A stretch of 64,000 nucleotides of DNA. Origin: Halobacillus yeomjeoni. Its GTDB lineage: Bacteria; Bacillota; Bacilli; Bacillales; Halobacillaceae. The DNA lies in NCBI RefSeq assembly GCF_020171525.1, contig NZ_JAIVAI010000002.1, positions 62,001 through 126,000 on the forward strand, given 5' to 3'. Position 1 is the stretch's first letter. Every line of letters begins with the position of its first letter. This document shows, piece after piece, positions 35,311-43,253 of the stretch. The notes beneath the pieces are model-generated. The model ran no database searches. It was given only the letters and a program-made list of their open reading frames with translations, and had not been told where the DNA came from. A program made the position numbers and the translations under genes.

Positions 35311-36939
35311 TTACTTACCATCCAGATCTTTTTCTTCCAACGCTTCTAGAGCAGAACGTTTCTTCTTCTTCTTACGATTCTTCCAACGTTCAATGTGGAT
35401 TGTTGATGGTCTGTAATCATCTGAAGCTCGAATATCTGTATTCGAAGCCTTCATGAATGACCATGCAAGCAGGAACATAATGAAAATCAGTGGGAATCCA
35501 CCGACGATACTAGCTGTTTGCAGTGTACCTAATCCACCAAGGAACATCAGTGCGAGAGGCATCAAGCAAAGTGCGAATGCCCAGAACAAGCGGTTCCAGC
35601 GTAGTGGTTCTCCTTCAATATTCTTCTGAGTAACAGATGCAAGAATATAGGAGGAAGAGTCAAACGTCGTTGCAAGGAAGATGATTGCAAGGACTGTAAA
35701 GACGAGAACCATGAACTTCGCAAGTGGAAGCTGGTTGATGATTTCGATGATGGTTGCAGGTGCACCATTCTCATTCATGAATCCTACCACATCAAATGAA
35801 CCAGTCATTTGCATGTAAAGTCCGAAGTTACCCATAATTCCGAAGAATAGGATACATCCGATTGTACCGTACGTGATTGTACCTAGAATCATTTGACGGA
35901 TCGTACGTCCACGGGAGATACGTGCTACGAACAAACCGACGAATGGAGCATATACTAACCACCATGCCCAATAGAAGATTGTCCAGGATTGAGGGAAGCC
36001 TGTGTCTTCAAAGTCAGCGAAATTACCGAAAGGCTCCATCCACGTCGCCATCTTGAAGAAGTTATCGGCAAGGATCCCCAAACCATTAAATGTTGTTTCA
36101 CTGATGAATTTCGTCGGACCGAATACAAACACGAAAGCCAAAATAAAGATCGCCAACCAAATATTGATATCACTCAATACTTTGATTCCGCGTTTCAATC
36201 CGGAATAGGCACTGACTGCGAAAATCAGTGTACACAGTAACATGATGGCAGCTTTCAACCCTAGAGTTACAGGAATACCTGTCAATGTATTGATACCTTC
36301 TGCAATCATTGGTGTACCAAGCGCCAGGGTTGTACCCGCTCCCCCTAAAAGACCGAACATGAACAATACATCAATTACATTACCAAGTGGACCGTCGACG
36401 GATTTACCCAATACCGGTCTAACGGCTTCACTTACTTTAAGTACAGGTTTCTTTCTTACATAATAGAAATAAGCGATTGGAAGTGCCGGAAGAGCATAAA
36501 TCGCCCATGCGATTGGTCCCCAGTGGAAAATACCATATGCTGTTGACCATTGAATCGCTTCATTGGTTCCTGCCTCCAACCCGAATGGAGGTCCCTGATA
36601 ATAATAAGCCCATTCGATGACACCCCAATAAAGGATACTGGAACCGATACCTGCCGCGAATAGCATGGCAGCCCACGAGAACGTGTTGAATTCAGGTTCT
36701 TCTCCTTCATCACCTAATTTGATGGAACCGTTTTTACTAAATGCTACGTATAGTAGGAATGCGAGAATAACCAAGCCCATGATCAAATATAGGACACCGA
36801 AGTTTCCTGTCATGAATGTATTCGCCTGAGATACGAATTCTTTACCTGCTTCCGGGAACAAAATCAAAGGTAATGTTACACCGATAAGCAAAAACAGTGC
36901 GCCTATAAACGTAGGCCAGTCAATTAAATTTGTTTTCAC
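35311..36939 (-). CDS. BCCT family transporter (CaiT-like subtype)
   Basis: A 542-residue carrier with twelve transmembrane helices and a charged C-terminal tail (NRKKKKKRS, then acidic). The family block FYWAWWLVYAPF and ARISRGRTIRQ (about residues 330-350) is plain. The helix-3 region reads AAGIGSSILYWGVIEWAYYY rather than the GMGIG seen in betaine/Na+ symporters, and the following PPFGLE and FHWGP blocks recall CaiT. It imports a trimethylammonium compound such as betaine, choline or carnitine (inference). GTG start. The 312 bases upstream to 37251 show no gene. Confidence 0.9.
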   Translation of the reverse strand: MKTNLIDWPTFIGALFLLIGVTLPLILFPEAGKEFVSQANTFMTGNFGVLYLIMGLVILAFLLYVAFSKNGSIKLGDEGEEPEFNTFSWAAMLFAAGIGSSILYWGVIEWAYYYQGPPFGLEAGTNEAIQWSTAYGIFHWGPIAWAIYALPALPIAYFYYVRKKPVLKVSEAVRPVLGKSVDGPLGNVIDVLFMFGLLGGAGTTLALGTPMIAEGINTLTGIPVTLGLKAAIMLLCTLIFAVSAYSGLKRGIKVLSDINIWLAIFILAFVFVFGPTKFISETTFNGLGILADNFFKMATWMEPFGNFADFEDTGFPQSWTIFYWAWWLVYAPFVGLFVARISRGRTIRQMILGTITYGTIGCILFFGIMGNFGLYMQMTGSFDVVGFMNENGAPATIIEIINQLPLAKFMVLVFTVLAIIFLATTFDSSSYILASVTQKNIEGEPLRWNRLFWAFALCLMPLALMFLGGLGTLQTASIVGGFPLIFIMFLLAWSFMKASNTDIRASDDYRPSTIHIERWKNRKKKKKRSALEALEEKDLDGK

Positions 36940-37251
36940 TTCTTACGTCATCCTTTCTTTTATGTTTCTTTTTGTAGTTTGTTCTTGTTTTGCAGAGTCA
37001 TGCAATATGCGAGGGTTTTTATGGGGGGGCTTCCGAAACACACAAAAATTAGTTTAACAATTGTATTGACAGGAGACAATCTAACTTAATAAACTCAATA
37101 CCCTAAATGGCGCTAAAATAACGGCTCTTAGTAAAAAAACCGCAATATTTGACAAGTACCGTCGAATTCCTGTGAGTACGTGTGAAATGCTTTAAAAATA
37201 AAATTTATTTTTACTGCATCTCTGAATTTGAAGAAATAAGGGGGAAAATAC

Positions 37252-37512
37252 ATGTCAAAATTCCGCAATATTGGACAACCATTATATATTCCATTGTTCA
37301 CAGCTTTTCCCGTCGGGGTATGGATGATATTAAAAAAGACCCCTTGGACAGGGATCGATATATCCTTATATTTATTGGTCATTCTCTTTCTCATCTTTAC
37401 AGGTGTAGTAGAAACTGAGGAAGGTGACAAAAAGCAATTATTTTTCGGCTATGTTTATTTATTAACTGGGGGCTTCTTTGGGGTAGTCGGTCTGATTAAG
37501 TGGCTGAATTGA
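37252..37512 (+). CDS. Small membrane protein, 86 residues
   Basis: Two or three hydrophobic helices (about 10-26, 36-52 and 63-82) with an acidic loop ETEEGDKK between the last two. AAGGGGG nine bases upstream supports the ATG at 37252. It converges with another small membrane gene, with one base between the stops. No family recognised. Confidence 0.65.
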   Translation: MSKFRNIGQPLYIPLFTAFPVGVWMILKKTPWTGIDISLYLLVILFLIFTGVVETEEGDKKQLFFGYVYLLTGGFFGVVGLIKWLN

Positions 37513-37513
37513 A

Positions 37514-37777
37514 TCAAATGAAGAACAGCCAAGGCAGAATCATCGGGATCATAATGATAATCATTACTATCAACCAGGTGCTGGGATTTTCACTTGTCAA
37601 TTGTTTACGATAAGCGATTGCCCAAGCTATAAATAACAAGATGCTCATCATAATACTTCTCAGATGCAATTGACCATCTTTGTTATTCATAAAAACATAG
37701 ACACTTCCTTCTAGTACAATAAGAACTCCAACTAATAAATTGAATATATGAGTGAAGAATTTACTCAAACTGCTCAC
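37514..37777 (-). CDS. Small membrane protein, 87 residues
   Basis: Three predicted helices (about 12-30, 40-57, 66-86). The start is uncertain: GTG at 37777, or TTG at 37768, which lies 7 bases after GGGAAG. No family recognised. It converges with the gene at 37252. Confidence 0.55.
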   Translation of the reverse strand: MSSLSKFFTHIFNLLVGVLIVLEGSVYVFMNNKDGQLHLRSIMMSILLFIAWAIAYRKQLTSENPSTWLIVMIIIMIPMILPWLFFI

Positions 37778-37855
37778 TTCCCATTCTCAAATGAAACATC
37801 TTAACTTACTTTTCACTTACTCAGTATAATATAACCTTTCCCCTGTTGCGACCAA

Positions 37856-37886
37856 AAAATAACCAGCCTCCGGAGGCTGGTTTAAT
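37856..37886 (-). terminator. Terminator of the membrane-anchored hypothetical gene
   Basis: Self-complementary ACCAGCCTCCGGAGGCTGGT with a T6 run on the minus strand. Confidence 0.85.
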
Positions 37887-38304
37887 ATTGTTTGACGATT
37901 TGTTCCAACGATTGAGTCATTTCGTATATCGGACCATTATTTTTCAGTACTTGCCAGTGATTCGTGTAAAAATAAACTTCAAGCAGCGTTTGTTTGGGAC
38001 CAGACAATTTCAATGCTCCATTTACATCTTGAGGCATTTCCACTTTGTTGGTCCGGGGGGATTCTTTGAGGGCAGTCAAGAACTCCCTTATCTCTTCCTC
38101 TTCTTTGATTACAGTGACTTGCCGCTCCTCATCCAAATTATAATAAGTCATTGTCAGAGGGCGTTCATAGTCATTCCAATCATAAGGAGTGATCACATCT
38201 TGACTGAAGACGACAGGATTGAAAAAATAGCGTTGATTGATATAAAAAATCGAAAAGCCAACGATCAAAAAAATGCCTGTTACATACAAAATCTTCCTAC
38301 CCAT
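37882..38304 (-). CDS. Membrane-anchored hypothetical protein
   Basis: A 140-residue protein with one N-terminal helix (about 4-22) and an extracytoplasmic domain containing TMTYYNLDEERQVTVI and LLEVYFYTNHWQVLKN. I do not recognise the domain. The ATG at 38304 is preferred because GAGGTGAG is close upstream; the frame is open 8 codons further. Confidence 0.65.
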   Translation of the reverse strand: MGRKILYVTGIFLIVGFSIFYINQRYFFNPVVFSQDVITPYDWNDYERPLTMTYYNLDEERQVTVIKEEEEIREFLTALKESPRTNKVEMPQDVNGALKLSGPKQTLLEVYFYTNHWQVLKNNGPIYEMTQSLEQIVKQY

Positions 38305-38360
38305 ATACTCACCTCTTATCCTCTCCATTAATTATAACATTTTTGTTAAAATATGTAATT

Positions 38361-38663
38361 TAATATTTGGCTCTGTTATTGCTTGGTCTTGTTTTTTACA
38401 TGTGAGCTCATATCAGCTCTTTCTGTCCTGGAATTTGTTGAGGCAGCCTTTTAGAATGACTCGCTTTCCGTGGGGTACCGTGAGCCTCCTCAAACTTCGT
38501 TCTCCGGGGTCTCACCTTGTTCCTTTTTCCCGCAGGAGTCTACCTGTTTTCCCTGCCATCCCATGCTCTGAGTAAATAAAGGACCGAACAACTAACCCAA
38601 GAAGGGGACTATTTAGTAATCCTTTAAAATATCAACAACAGACTTTAACAGAGCCTAATATTC
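38361..38663. mobile_element. MITE-like element with GGCTCTGTTA ends and 8-bp target duplication
   Basis: Core 38369-38655 (287 bp). Left end GGCTCTGTTA (38369-38378) is perfectly inverted at the right end (38646-38655), extending imperfectly as TTG/AAG. Flanks are TAATATTT (38361-38368) and TAATATTC (38656-38663), an 8-bp direct repeat with one mismatch. No ORF inside. The internal block 38459-38541 recurs inverted at 51804-51887. 8-bp duplications and similar ends are known from IS6/IS257-type elements, so mobilisation by such a transposase is a guess. This fills most of the 38305-38798 gap. Confidence 0.75.
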
Positions 38664-38798
38664 AAATAATACTGACTTCATCTATTTACATATACGAGTC
38701 TAATATGGGAATCGTTTCATAATTCTTATAAAAAATGTTTATTTTTTGATAAGTCAGGAAATATTTTTTGGGAGAGTTGTAATAGGAAGGGGATAATT

Positions 38799-39299
38799 AT
38801 GAAAAATGCTTCAATAGATACTAAACTTTTCACCGATGATGGCTGTTATCCAAACCACCCCTATCTGCCTGCTGTTATTTATCGTGATTGTTTAGACAGG
38901 TCATTGAATGACCTTCAATCTTTGCTTCATAAAAACCGCTGGTCCAATACGTGGACCGGAAGCGTGTTTGAATATCACCACTTTCACAGCACGACCCATG
39001 AAACCCTCGCTGTCATAGAAGGAGCAGCTACTTTGAAACTTGGGGGACCAGAAGGAGAAAAAGTCAGTGTAAAAAAAGGAGATGTACTTATATTGCCTGC
39101 CGGGGTAGCTCATAAACTGGAAGATTCCACGCCTGATTTTCAAGTCATGGGCGCATATCCTTATGGAAAATCATTCGATTTGAAAACGGGAGAGAAAAAT
39201 GAGTATGAAGAATCCAAAAAGCAGATCCGCGAAGCTCCTGCTCCATCTGCAGATCCAATCCTCGGAGTGAATGGGCCATTGATGGAATTGTGGGTGTAG
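38799..39299 (+). CDS. YjlB-like cupin
   Basis: A 166-residue single-cupin protein like B. subtilis YjlB. The metal-binding motifs are YHHFHSTTHETLAVIEG (about residues 54-70) and ILPAGVAHKL (about 98). PNHPYLPAVIY at the N-terminus and VMGAYPYGKSFD are shared with that family. Function is not known. AGGAAGGGG precedes the ATG. Confidence 0.85.
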   Translation: MKNASIDTKLFTDDGCYPNHPYLPAVIYRDCLDRSLNDLQSLLHKNRWSNTWTGSVFEYHHFHSTTHETLAVIEGAATLKLGGPEGEKVSVKKGDVLILPAGVAHKLEDSTPDFQVMGAYPYGKSFDLKTGEKNEYEESKKQIREAPAPSADPILGVNGPLMELWV

Positions 39300-39312
39300 C
39301 TTTCATTAAAAA

Positions 39313-39343
39313 TGGCCTGACCGCTTTTTATGCGGTACAGGCC
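39313..39343. terminator. Hairpin between convergent cupin and acyl-CoA synthetase genes
   Basis: GGCCTG.CCGC/GCGG.CAGGCC stem with a 6-base loop; flanking A and T runs are weak. Confidence 0.6.
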
Positions 39344-39352
39344 AACTAATTA

Positions 39353-40927
39353 TTAATTCAAGACTCTTTCTTTCTTTCTCAATTCTACTCGACGGATTTT
39401 TCCAGAGGTTGTTTTAGGAAGCTCTTCAAGGAACTCGATTTTTCTAGGGTATTTATAAGGAGCTGTCTGTTCTTTTACATGATCTTGAAGTTCTTTAATT
39501 AAACTTTCGTCACCTTCATACCCATTTTGTAAAACGATGAAGGCTTTGACTACATTTCCTCGGACTTCATCAGGGCTTGATACTACCGCACACTCTTGAA
39601 CTGCAGGGTGCTTGACTAATGCGTCTTCGACTTCAAACGGGCCAATGGTGTAACCGGAGCTTATGATTATGTCGTCGCTTCGCCCTTCAAACCAAAGATA
39701 ACCGTCTTCGTCTTTCTTAGCTTGGTCACCCGTGATATAGTAATTTCCTCTTCTGGACATTTTCGTACGTTCCGGATCTTTATAATACTCTTTGAAAAGA
39801 GCTGGAGTATCTACATGAACAGCAATGTCTCCGACTTCATTCGGTTCTACCGGTTCTCCCAGGTCATTGACGATTTCAACTTGGTTCCCAGGGGTAGGTT
39901 TACCCATTGATCCAGGTCGGACTTCCATGTCCTTCATGATCCCGACAAGGAGCGTATTTTCCGTTTGGCCATAGCCATCACGGACTGTAACGTTGAAGTG
40001 TCTTTGGAAAGTGTCAATCACTTCACGGTTCAACGGTTCCCCAGCTGAAACGGCACTATGGAGGCCTGGAAGCTTGTACTCTGACAAATTGTCCACCTTC
40101 GCCATCAAGCGATATTCGGTTGGAGTACAACACAACACATTCACATCATGTTTTTCCATAATGCTCAAGTAAGTTTTAGGATCAAACTTACCTTGATACA
40201 CCAACCCGCGCGCTCCTGTTCCTAAAACGGATAAGAAAGGACTCCATACCCATTTCTGCCATCCAGGTCCTGCTGTTGCCCATACAGTATCGCCATCTTG
40301 AATAGAGAGCCATTCATAAGCAGCTGTCTTTAAATGGGCATACCCCCATCCATGAGTATGAACGACACCTTTCGGGTTTCCTGTCGTACCTGAAGTATAG
40401 GAAAGGAAGGCCATATCATCTTTTGAAGTATCCGCCATGTTCAAAGTGGAAGGCTGATCACTCTTCAATTCATCAAGGTTCAGCCATCCTTCGCTCTCAC
40501 CACCTACAGAGAATTTGTGTAGATTCTCAATATTATTCACATCGGCGAATTGACCAGTAAATGAATGGTAACTTACGATGGCTTTCACTTCTCCATGATT
40601 GATTCGGTATTCCAAATCTTTGGTGCGGAGCATTTCAGAGCTGGGAATAACGACTAAGCCCAATTTTAAGGCGGCAATATAAACTTGATAAGCTTCGATG
40701 AGACGAGGAATCATGACAAGGACTTTATCACCCTGTTGTAGTCCTCCGGTAAAGAAAGCGTTTCCAATTTGGTTCGCATTATTTAATAAACTTTCATATG
40801 TAGTCTCTTTACGGTTCCCTTCTTCATCCAGCCAAAGCAGGGCCTGCCGCTGTGGATCACCAGCATATTTTTCAAACTCTGAGACGATATTGTACTGATG
40901 GGGGGCTATCAATTCCTCACGCTTCAT
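39353..40927 (-). CDS. AMP-forming acyl-CoA synthetase (medium-chain type)
   Basis: A 524-residue adenylating enzyme that activates a carboxylic acid with ATP and CoA. The P-loop is SYTSGTTGNPKG (about residue 172); GYGQTENTLLVG, YITGDQAKKDEDGYLWFEGRSDD and the catalytic lysine in TTSGKIRR (about 510) follow. The pattern fits the medium-chain ACSM/AcsA group rather than long-chain FadD. AAAGGAGG supports the ATG. A 12-bp palindrome lies just upstream. Confidence 0.92.
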   Translation of the reverse strand: MKREELIAPHQYNIVSEFEKYAGDPQRQALLWLDEEGNRKETTYESLLNNANQIGNAFFTGGLQQGDKVLVMIPRLIEAYQVYIAALKLGLVVIPSSEMLRTKDLEYRINHGEVKAIVSYHSFTGQFADVNNIENLHKFSVGGESEGWLNLDELKSDQPSTLNMADTSKDDMAFLSYTSGTTGNPKGVVHTHGWGYAHLKTAAYEWLSIQDGDTVWATAGPGWQKWVWSPFLSVLGTGARGLVYQGKFDPKTYLSIMEKHDVNVLCCTPTEYRLMAKVDNLSEYKLPGLHSAVSAGEPLNREVIDTFQRHFNVTVRDGYGQTENTLLVGIMKDMEVRPGSMGKPTPGNQVEIVNDLGEPVEPNEVGDIAVHVDTPALFKEYYKDPERTKMSRRGNYYITGDQAKKDEDGYLWFEGRSDDIIISSGYTIGPFEVEDALVKHPAVQECAVVSSPDEVRGNVVKAFIVLQNGYEGDESLIKELQDHVKEQTAPYKYPRKIEFLEELPKTTSGKIRRVELRKKERVLN

Positions 40928-40955
40928 AATTTTATTCCTCCTTTTGTTATCGAGC

Positions 40956-40967
40956 GACTGTTCAGTC
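40956..40967. promoter_or_regulatory. Palindrome upstream of the acyl-CoA synthetase
   Basis: Perfect GACTGTTCAGTC, about 14 bases downstream of a -10-like TATAAT (40981-40986, minus strand). It could be a repressor site for fatty-acid control; no matching regulator is adjacent. Confidence 0.5.
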
Positions 40968-41123
40968 TATTAGCAAATTCATTATAACAAATATTCAAAA
41001 TTATTTAAATATTGTTCACTTTATTTTTTGTTTCCTATACGCAAAACAATTGAGGCTGACAAATTGACAGATAATTTACGGTAGCGTAAACTACAATTAC
41101 TATAAGATTTAGGAGTGTCTGCA

Positions 41124-41336
41124 ATGGAAACACGTCATACACATAGACCTGCTTCACAACTGCTTGCCATATTATGCGGGGTTATGATAGCACTATTCAT
41201 TGCCATCTCGTTCATTACTAAAAATTTCAACTACACCATCGCTTCTATACTTACTGTGGGTGTCATTTATGGATGTTTCTTTATCCAATCAGCAAAACCA
41301 AAACCCGTTCCCGTATATAAAAAAGAAAGCCATTAG
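41124..41336 (+). CDS. Small two-helix membrane protein, 70 residues
   Basis: Two hydrophobic helices (about 12-32 and 38-54) and a proline/lysine-rich tail (PKPVPVYKK). The upstream GTG overlaps AGGAG, so the ATG at 41124 is chosen. A strong terminator overlaps the end. Unknown function. Confidence 0.7.
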   Translation: METRHTHRPASQLLAILCGVMIALFIAISFITKNFNYTIASILTVGVIYGCFFIQSAKPKPVPVYKKESH

Positions 41337-41362
41337 AGACTACGACTCTAATGGCTTTCTTT
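41322..41362. terminator. Bidirectional terminator
   Basis: 17-bp stem AAAGAAAGCCATTAGAG/CTCTAATGGCTTTCTTT between convergent genes. Confidence 0.92.
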
Positions 41363-41370
41363 ATTTACCG

Positions 41371-42060
41371 TTACTTGTTGCTTTCATCCAAAGACATATA
41401 GTGTAAGCTTTCTGTCATGTGTTGATCGATCAGCTCGTACAACTTTTGTAAGTCTTTCTTTTTTAAAGCTGAAACGAGCCATTCATGCTCCTTGAACCTC
41501 TTCATTTCGTCCAGGTTCTCATCGAAAAACACATCATAAAGCATAAGATACACATTGATTTGATCGAGTATGCGTTCTGTAAAATCAATAAGAAAGCGAT
41601 TTTTAGTCTTTATCGCTAAAAACATATGGAACTGCTTGTTCACATCCAAATAGTTCAATATATCTTTCTTTTGATACGTCCGTTTTTCATGCTCGATCAA
41701 TTCTTCCAGTTGCAGAAAATCATCTTGTGTCATGTCGTCGATCAGTAATTCCACGGACATTTTCTCTAATCGTTGTCTCATATCAAACGCTTGCTGTATC
41801 TCATCAAATGTCGGTTCTACTACAAAAGCTCCCCGATTGGTAATGATTTTGACAAGTCCCTCATCAGCAAGCTGTTGAATGGCATTCCTGATTGGTGTTC
41901 GGGATACAGACATTTTTTCACTGATGATTTTTTCAATCAACTGCGTTCCTGGAGCTATCTTTCTGAATAGGATCGCTTCCTTCAGCTGGTCATAGACAAC
42001 ATCAGCACGTGAAAGGTGCTCCGGTTTATCCAGTACATTCAAGAGTGTTAAATCGTTGAT
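41371..42060 (-). CDS. GntR-family regulator (FCD type), possible ATC start
   Basis: A 223- to 229-residue regulator with a winged HTH (VSRTPIRNAIQQLADEGLV, about residue 50) and an all-alpha FCD ligand domain (about 85-215). FCD regulators respond to organic acids. The first ordinary start is TTG at 42042, but it has no ribosome site; AAGGTGG (42067-42073) is 6 bases before an in-frame ATC at 42060, giving the N-terminus (M)INDLTLLNVL. I list the longer form. It follows yitT-type gene 42075 and probably shares its mRNA. Confidence 0.82.
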   Translation of the reverse strand: MNDLTLLNVLDKPEHLSRADVVYDQLKEAILFRKIAPGTQLIEKIISEKMSVSRTPIRNAIQQLADEGLVKIITNRGAFVVEPTFDEIQQAFDMRQRLEKMSVELLIDDMTQDDFLQLEELIEHEKRTYQKKDILNYLDVNKQFHMFLAIKTKNRFLIDFTERILDQINVYLMLYDVFFDENLDEMKRFKEHEWLVSALKKKDLQKLYELIDQHMTESLHYMSLDESNK

Positions 42061-42074
42061 GGAATCCCACCTTA

Positions 42075-42923
42075 TTAAGCCAAACGTTTAAAGTTTTGTC
42101 CTAAAATTTCATTCATCGAGTGGACTGTAATGAACGCGCGCTGATCAATACTCGTCATATACCTCTTCAATGCCGTGTAATCTTTACGATTCAAAATCGT
42201 GGTTATCACTTCTTTATCATCCTGGTTGAACGCACCTTTGGCATGATGGATCGTTGCTCCCCTTCCAAGATGATTCACAATGAAGCTTCTTACGAGTTCA
42301 CTTTCGCGACTGATGATGACCACTTCTTTATTATCTTCGAATTGTTGCAACGTGTAATCAATGACAAGACCATTCAAAATTACACCGAAGAATGCATACA
42401 TTCCGATTGTCGGACCAAAAATGAAAATGGAAGAAACGGCAATCGCAATGTCTGAGAACAATACCCCTTTCCCTACATCAATGGAAAAGTATTTGTGAAG
42501 GATCATGGCAATGATATCCGTACCGCCTGTGGAGGCTCCCTGATGGAAAACTAAAGCCATTCCTGATGCTGCAATGATCTGCCCTATGATGAGCTGGATC
42601 AACAAGTCATCACTTAATGCTTGTTCCATTGGGAAGAAAGCTTCCAATCCCCAAACAAAAAAGGACAATGCCAAACTTGCATATATCGTTTTAGCACCAA
42701 ATTGGAACCCTAAAAAGATGAATCCTACAATAAATAAAATGATATTAAGAATAAGCATAATGAGACCAAGAGATAAATCGGGCAATAACTTGTTTGTCAC
42801 GATGGACAAACCACTGACTCCTCCGGTAGCTAAACTATTCGGAGAAAGGAAAAAATGGACGTTGATCGCTACTGCAAGTGAACCTAGATTCATCAACAGA
42901 AATGACCATATTTTCTTAAGCAT
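42075..42923 (-). CDS. YitT family membrane protein (DUF161/DUF2179)
   Basis: A 282-residue protein with five or six helices (about 10-180; NSLATGGVSGLSI and GASTGGTDIIAMIL are the family motifs) and a C-terminal cytoplasmic DUF2179 domain (about 200-280, HAKGAFNQDDKEVITTILNRKD). Function of the family is not known; it is common in Bacillus in several copies. GGAGG supports the ATG at 42923. Confidence 0.9.
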   Translation of the reverse strand: MLKKIWSFLLMNLGSLAVAINVHFFLSPNSLATGGVSGLSIVTNKLLPDLSLGLIMLILNIILFIVGFIFLGFQFGAKTIYASLALSFFVWGLEAFFPMEQALSDDLLIQLIIGQIIAASGMALVFHQGASTGGTDIIAMILHKYFSIDVGKGVLFSDIAIAVSSIFIFGPTIGMYAFFGVILNGLVIDYTLQQFEDNKEVVIISRESELVRSFIVNHLGRGATIHHAKGAFNQDDKEVITTILNRKDYTALKRYMTSIDQRAFITVHSMNEILGQNFKRLA

Positions 42924-43205
42924 CAGAAAACCTCCTTCGTTTATCGAAAGTGAAAATTTTGTCGAATTAAATTGTAGTACAATCGGGATTATAGAGCCCG
43001 TAAGACCGTTTGTAAACAGCTTTGTTTATAAAAATTTAATTTATTTTTTGTAAGCGGTTGACGCCATAAAATTCAAATAATTCAATCGTGATTAGTCAGT
43101 CAATACATCCTTACAAGGCCCTTGATTTGCCACCTGAATGCCACTTATTTATTTCGGTGCAATAAACGACAAGAAATCCGGTTAAAAGTACCTCTTTAAA
43201 CACAC

Positions 43206-43239
43206 AAAAAGCCACTGCATTTATAATGCAGTGGCTTTC
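43206..43239 (-). terminator. Terminator of the histidine kinase gene
   Basis: 12-bp stem AGCCACTGCAT/ATGCAGTGGCT with a 5-base loop and a minus-strand T5. The stretch 42924-43205 upstream of YitT has no gene. Confidence 0.88.
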
Positions 43240-43253
43240 ACACTCATAAAGAT

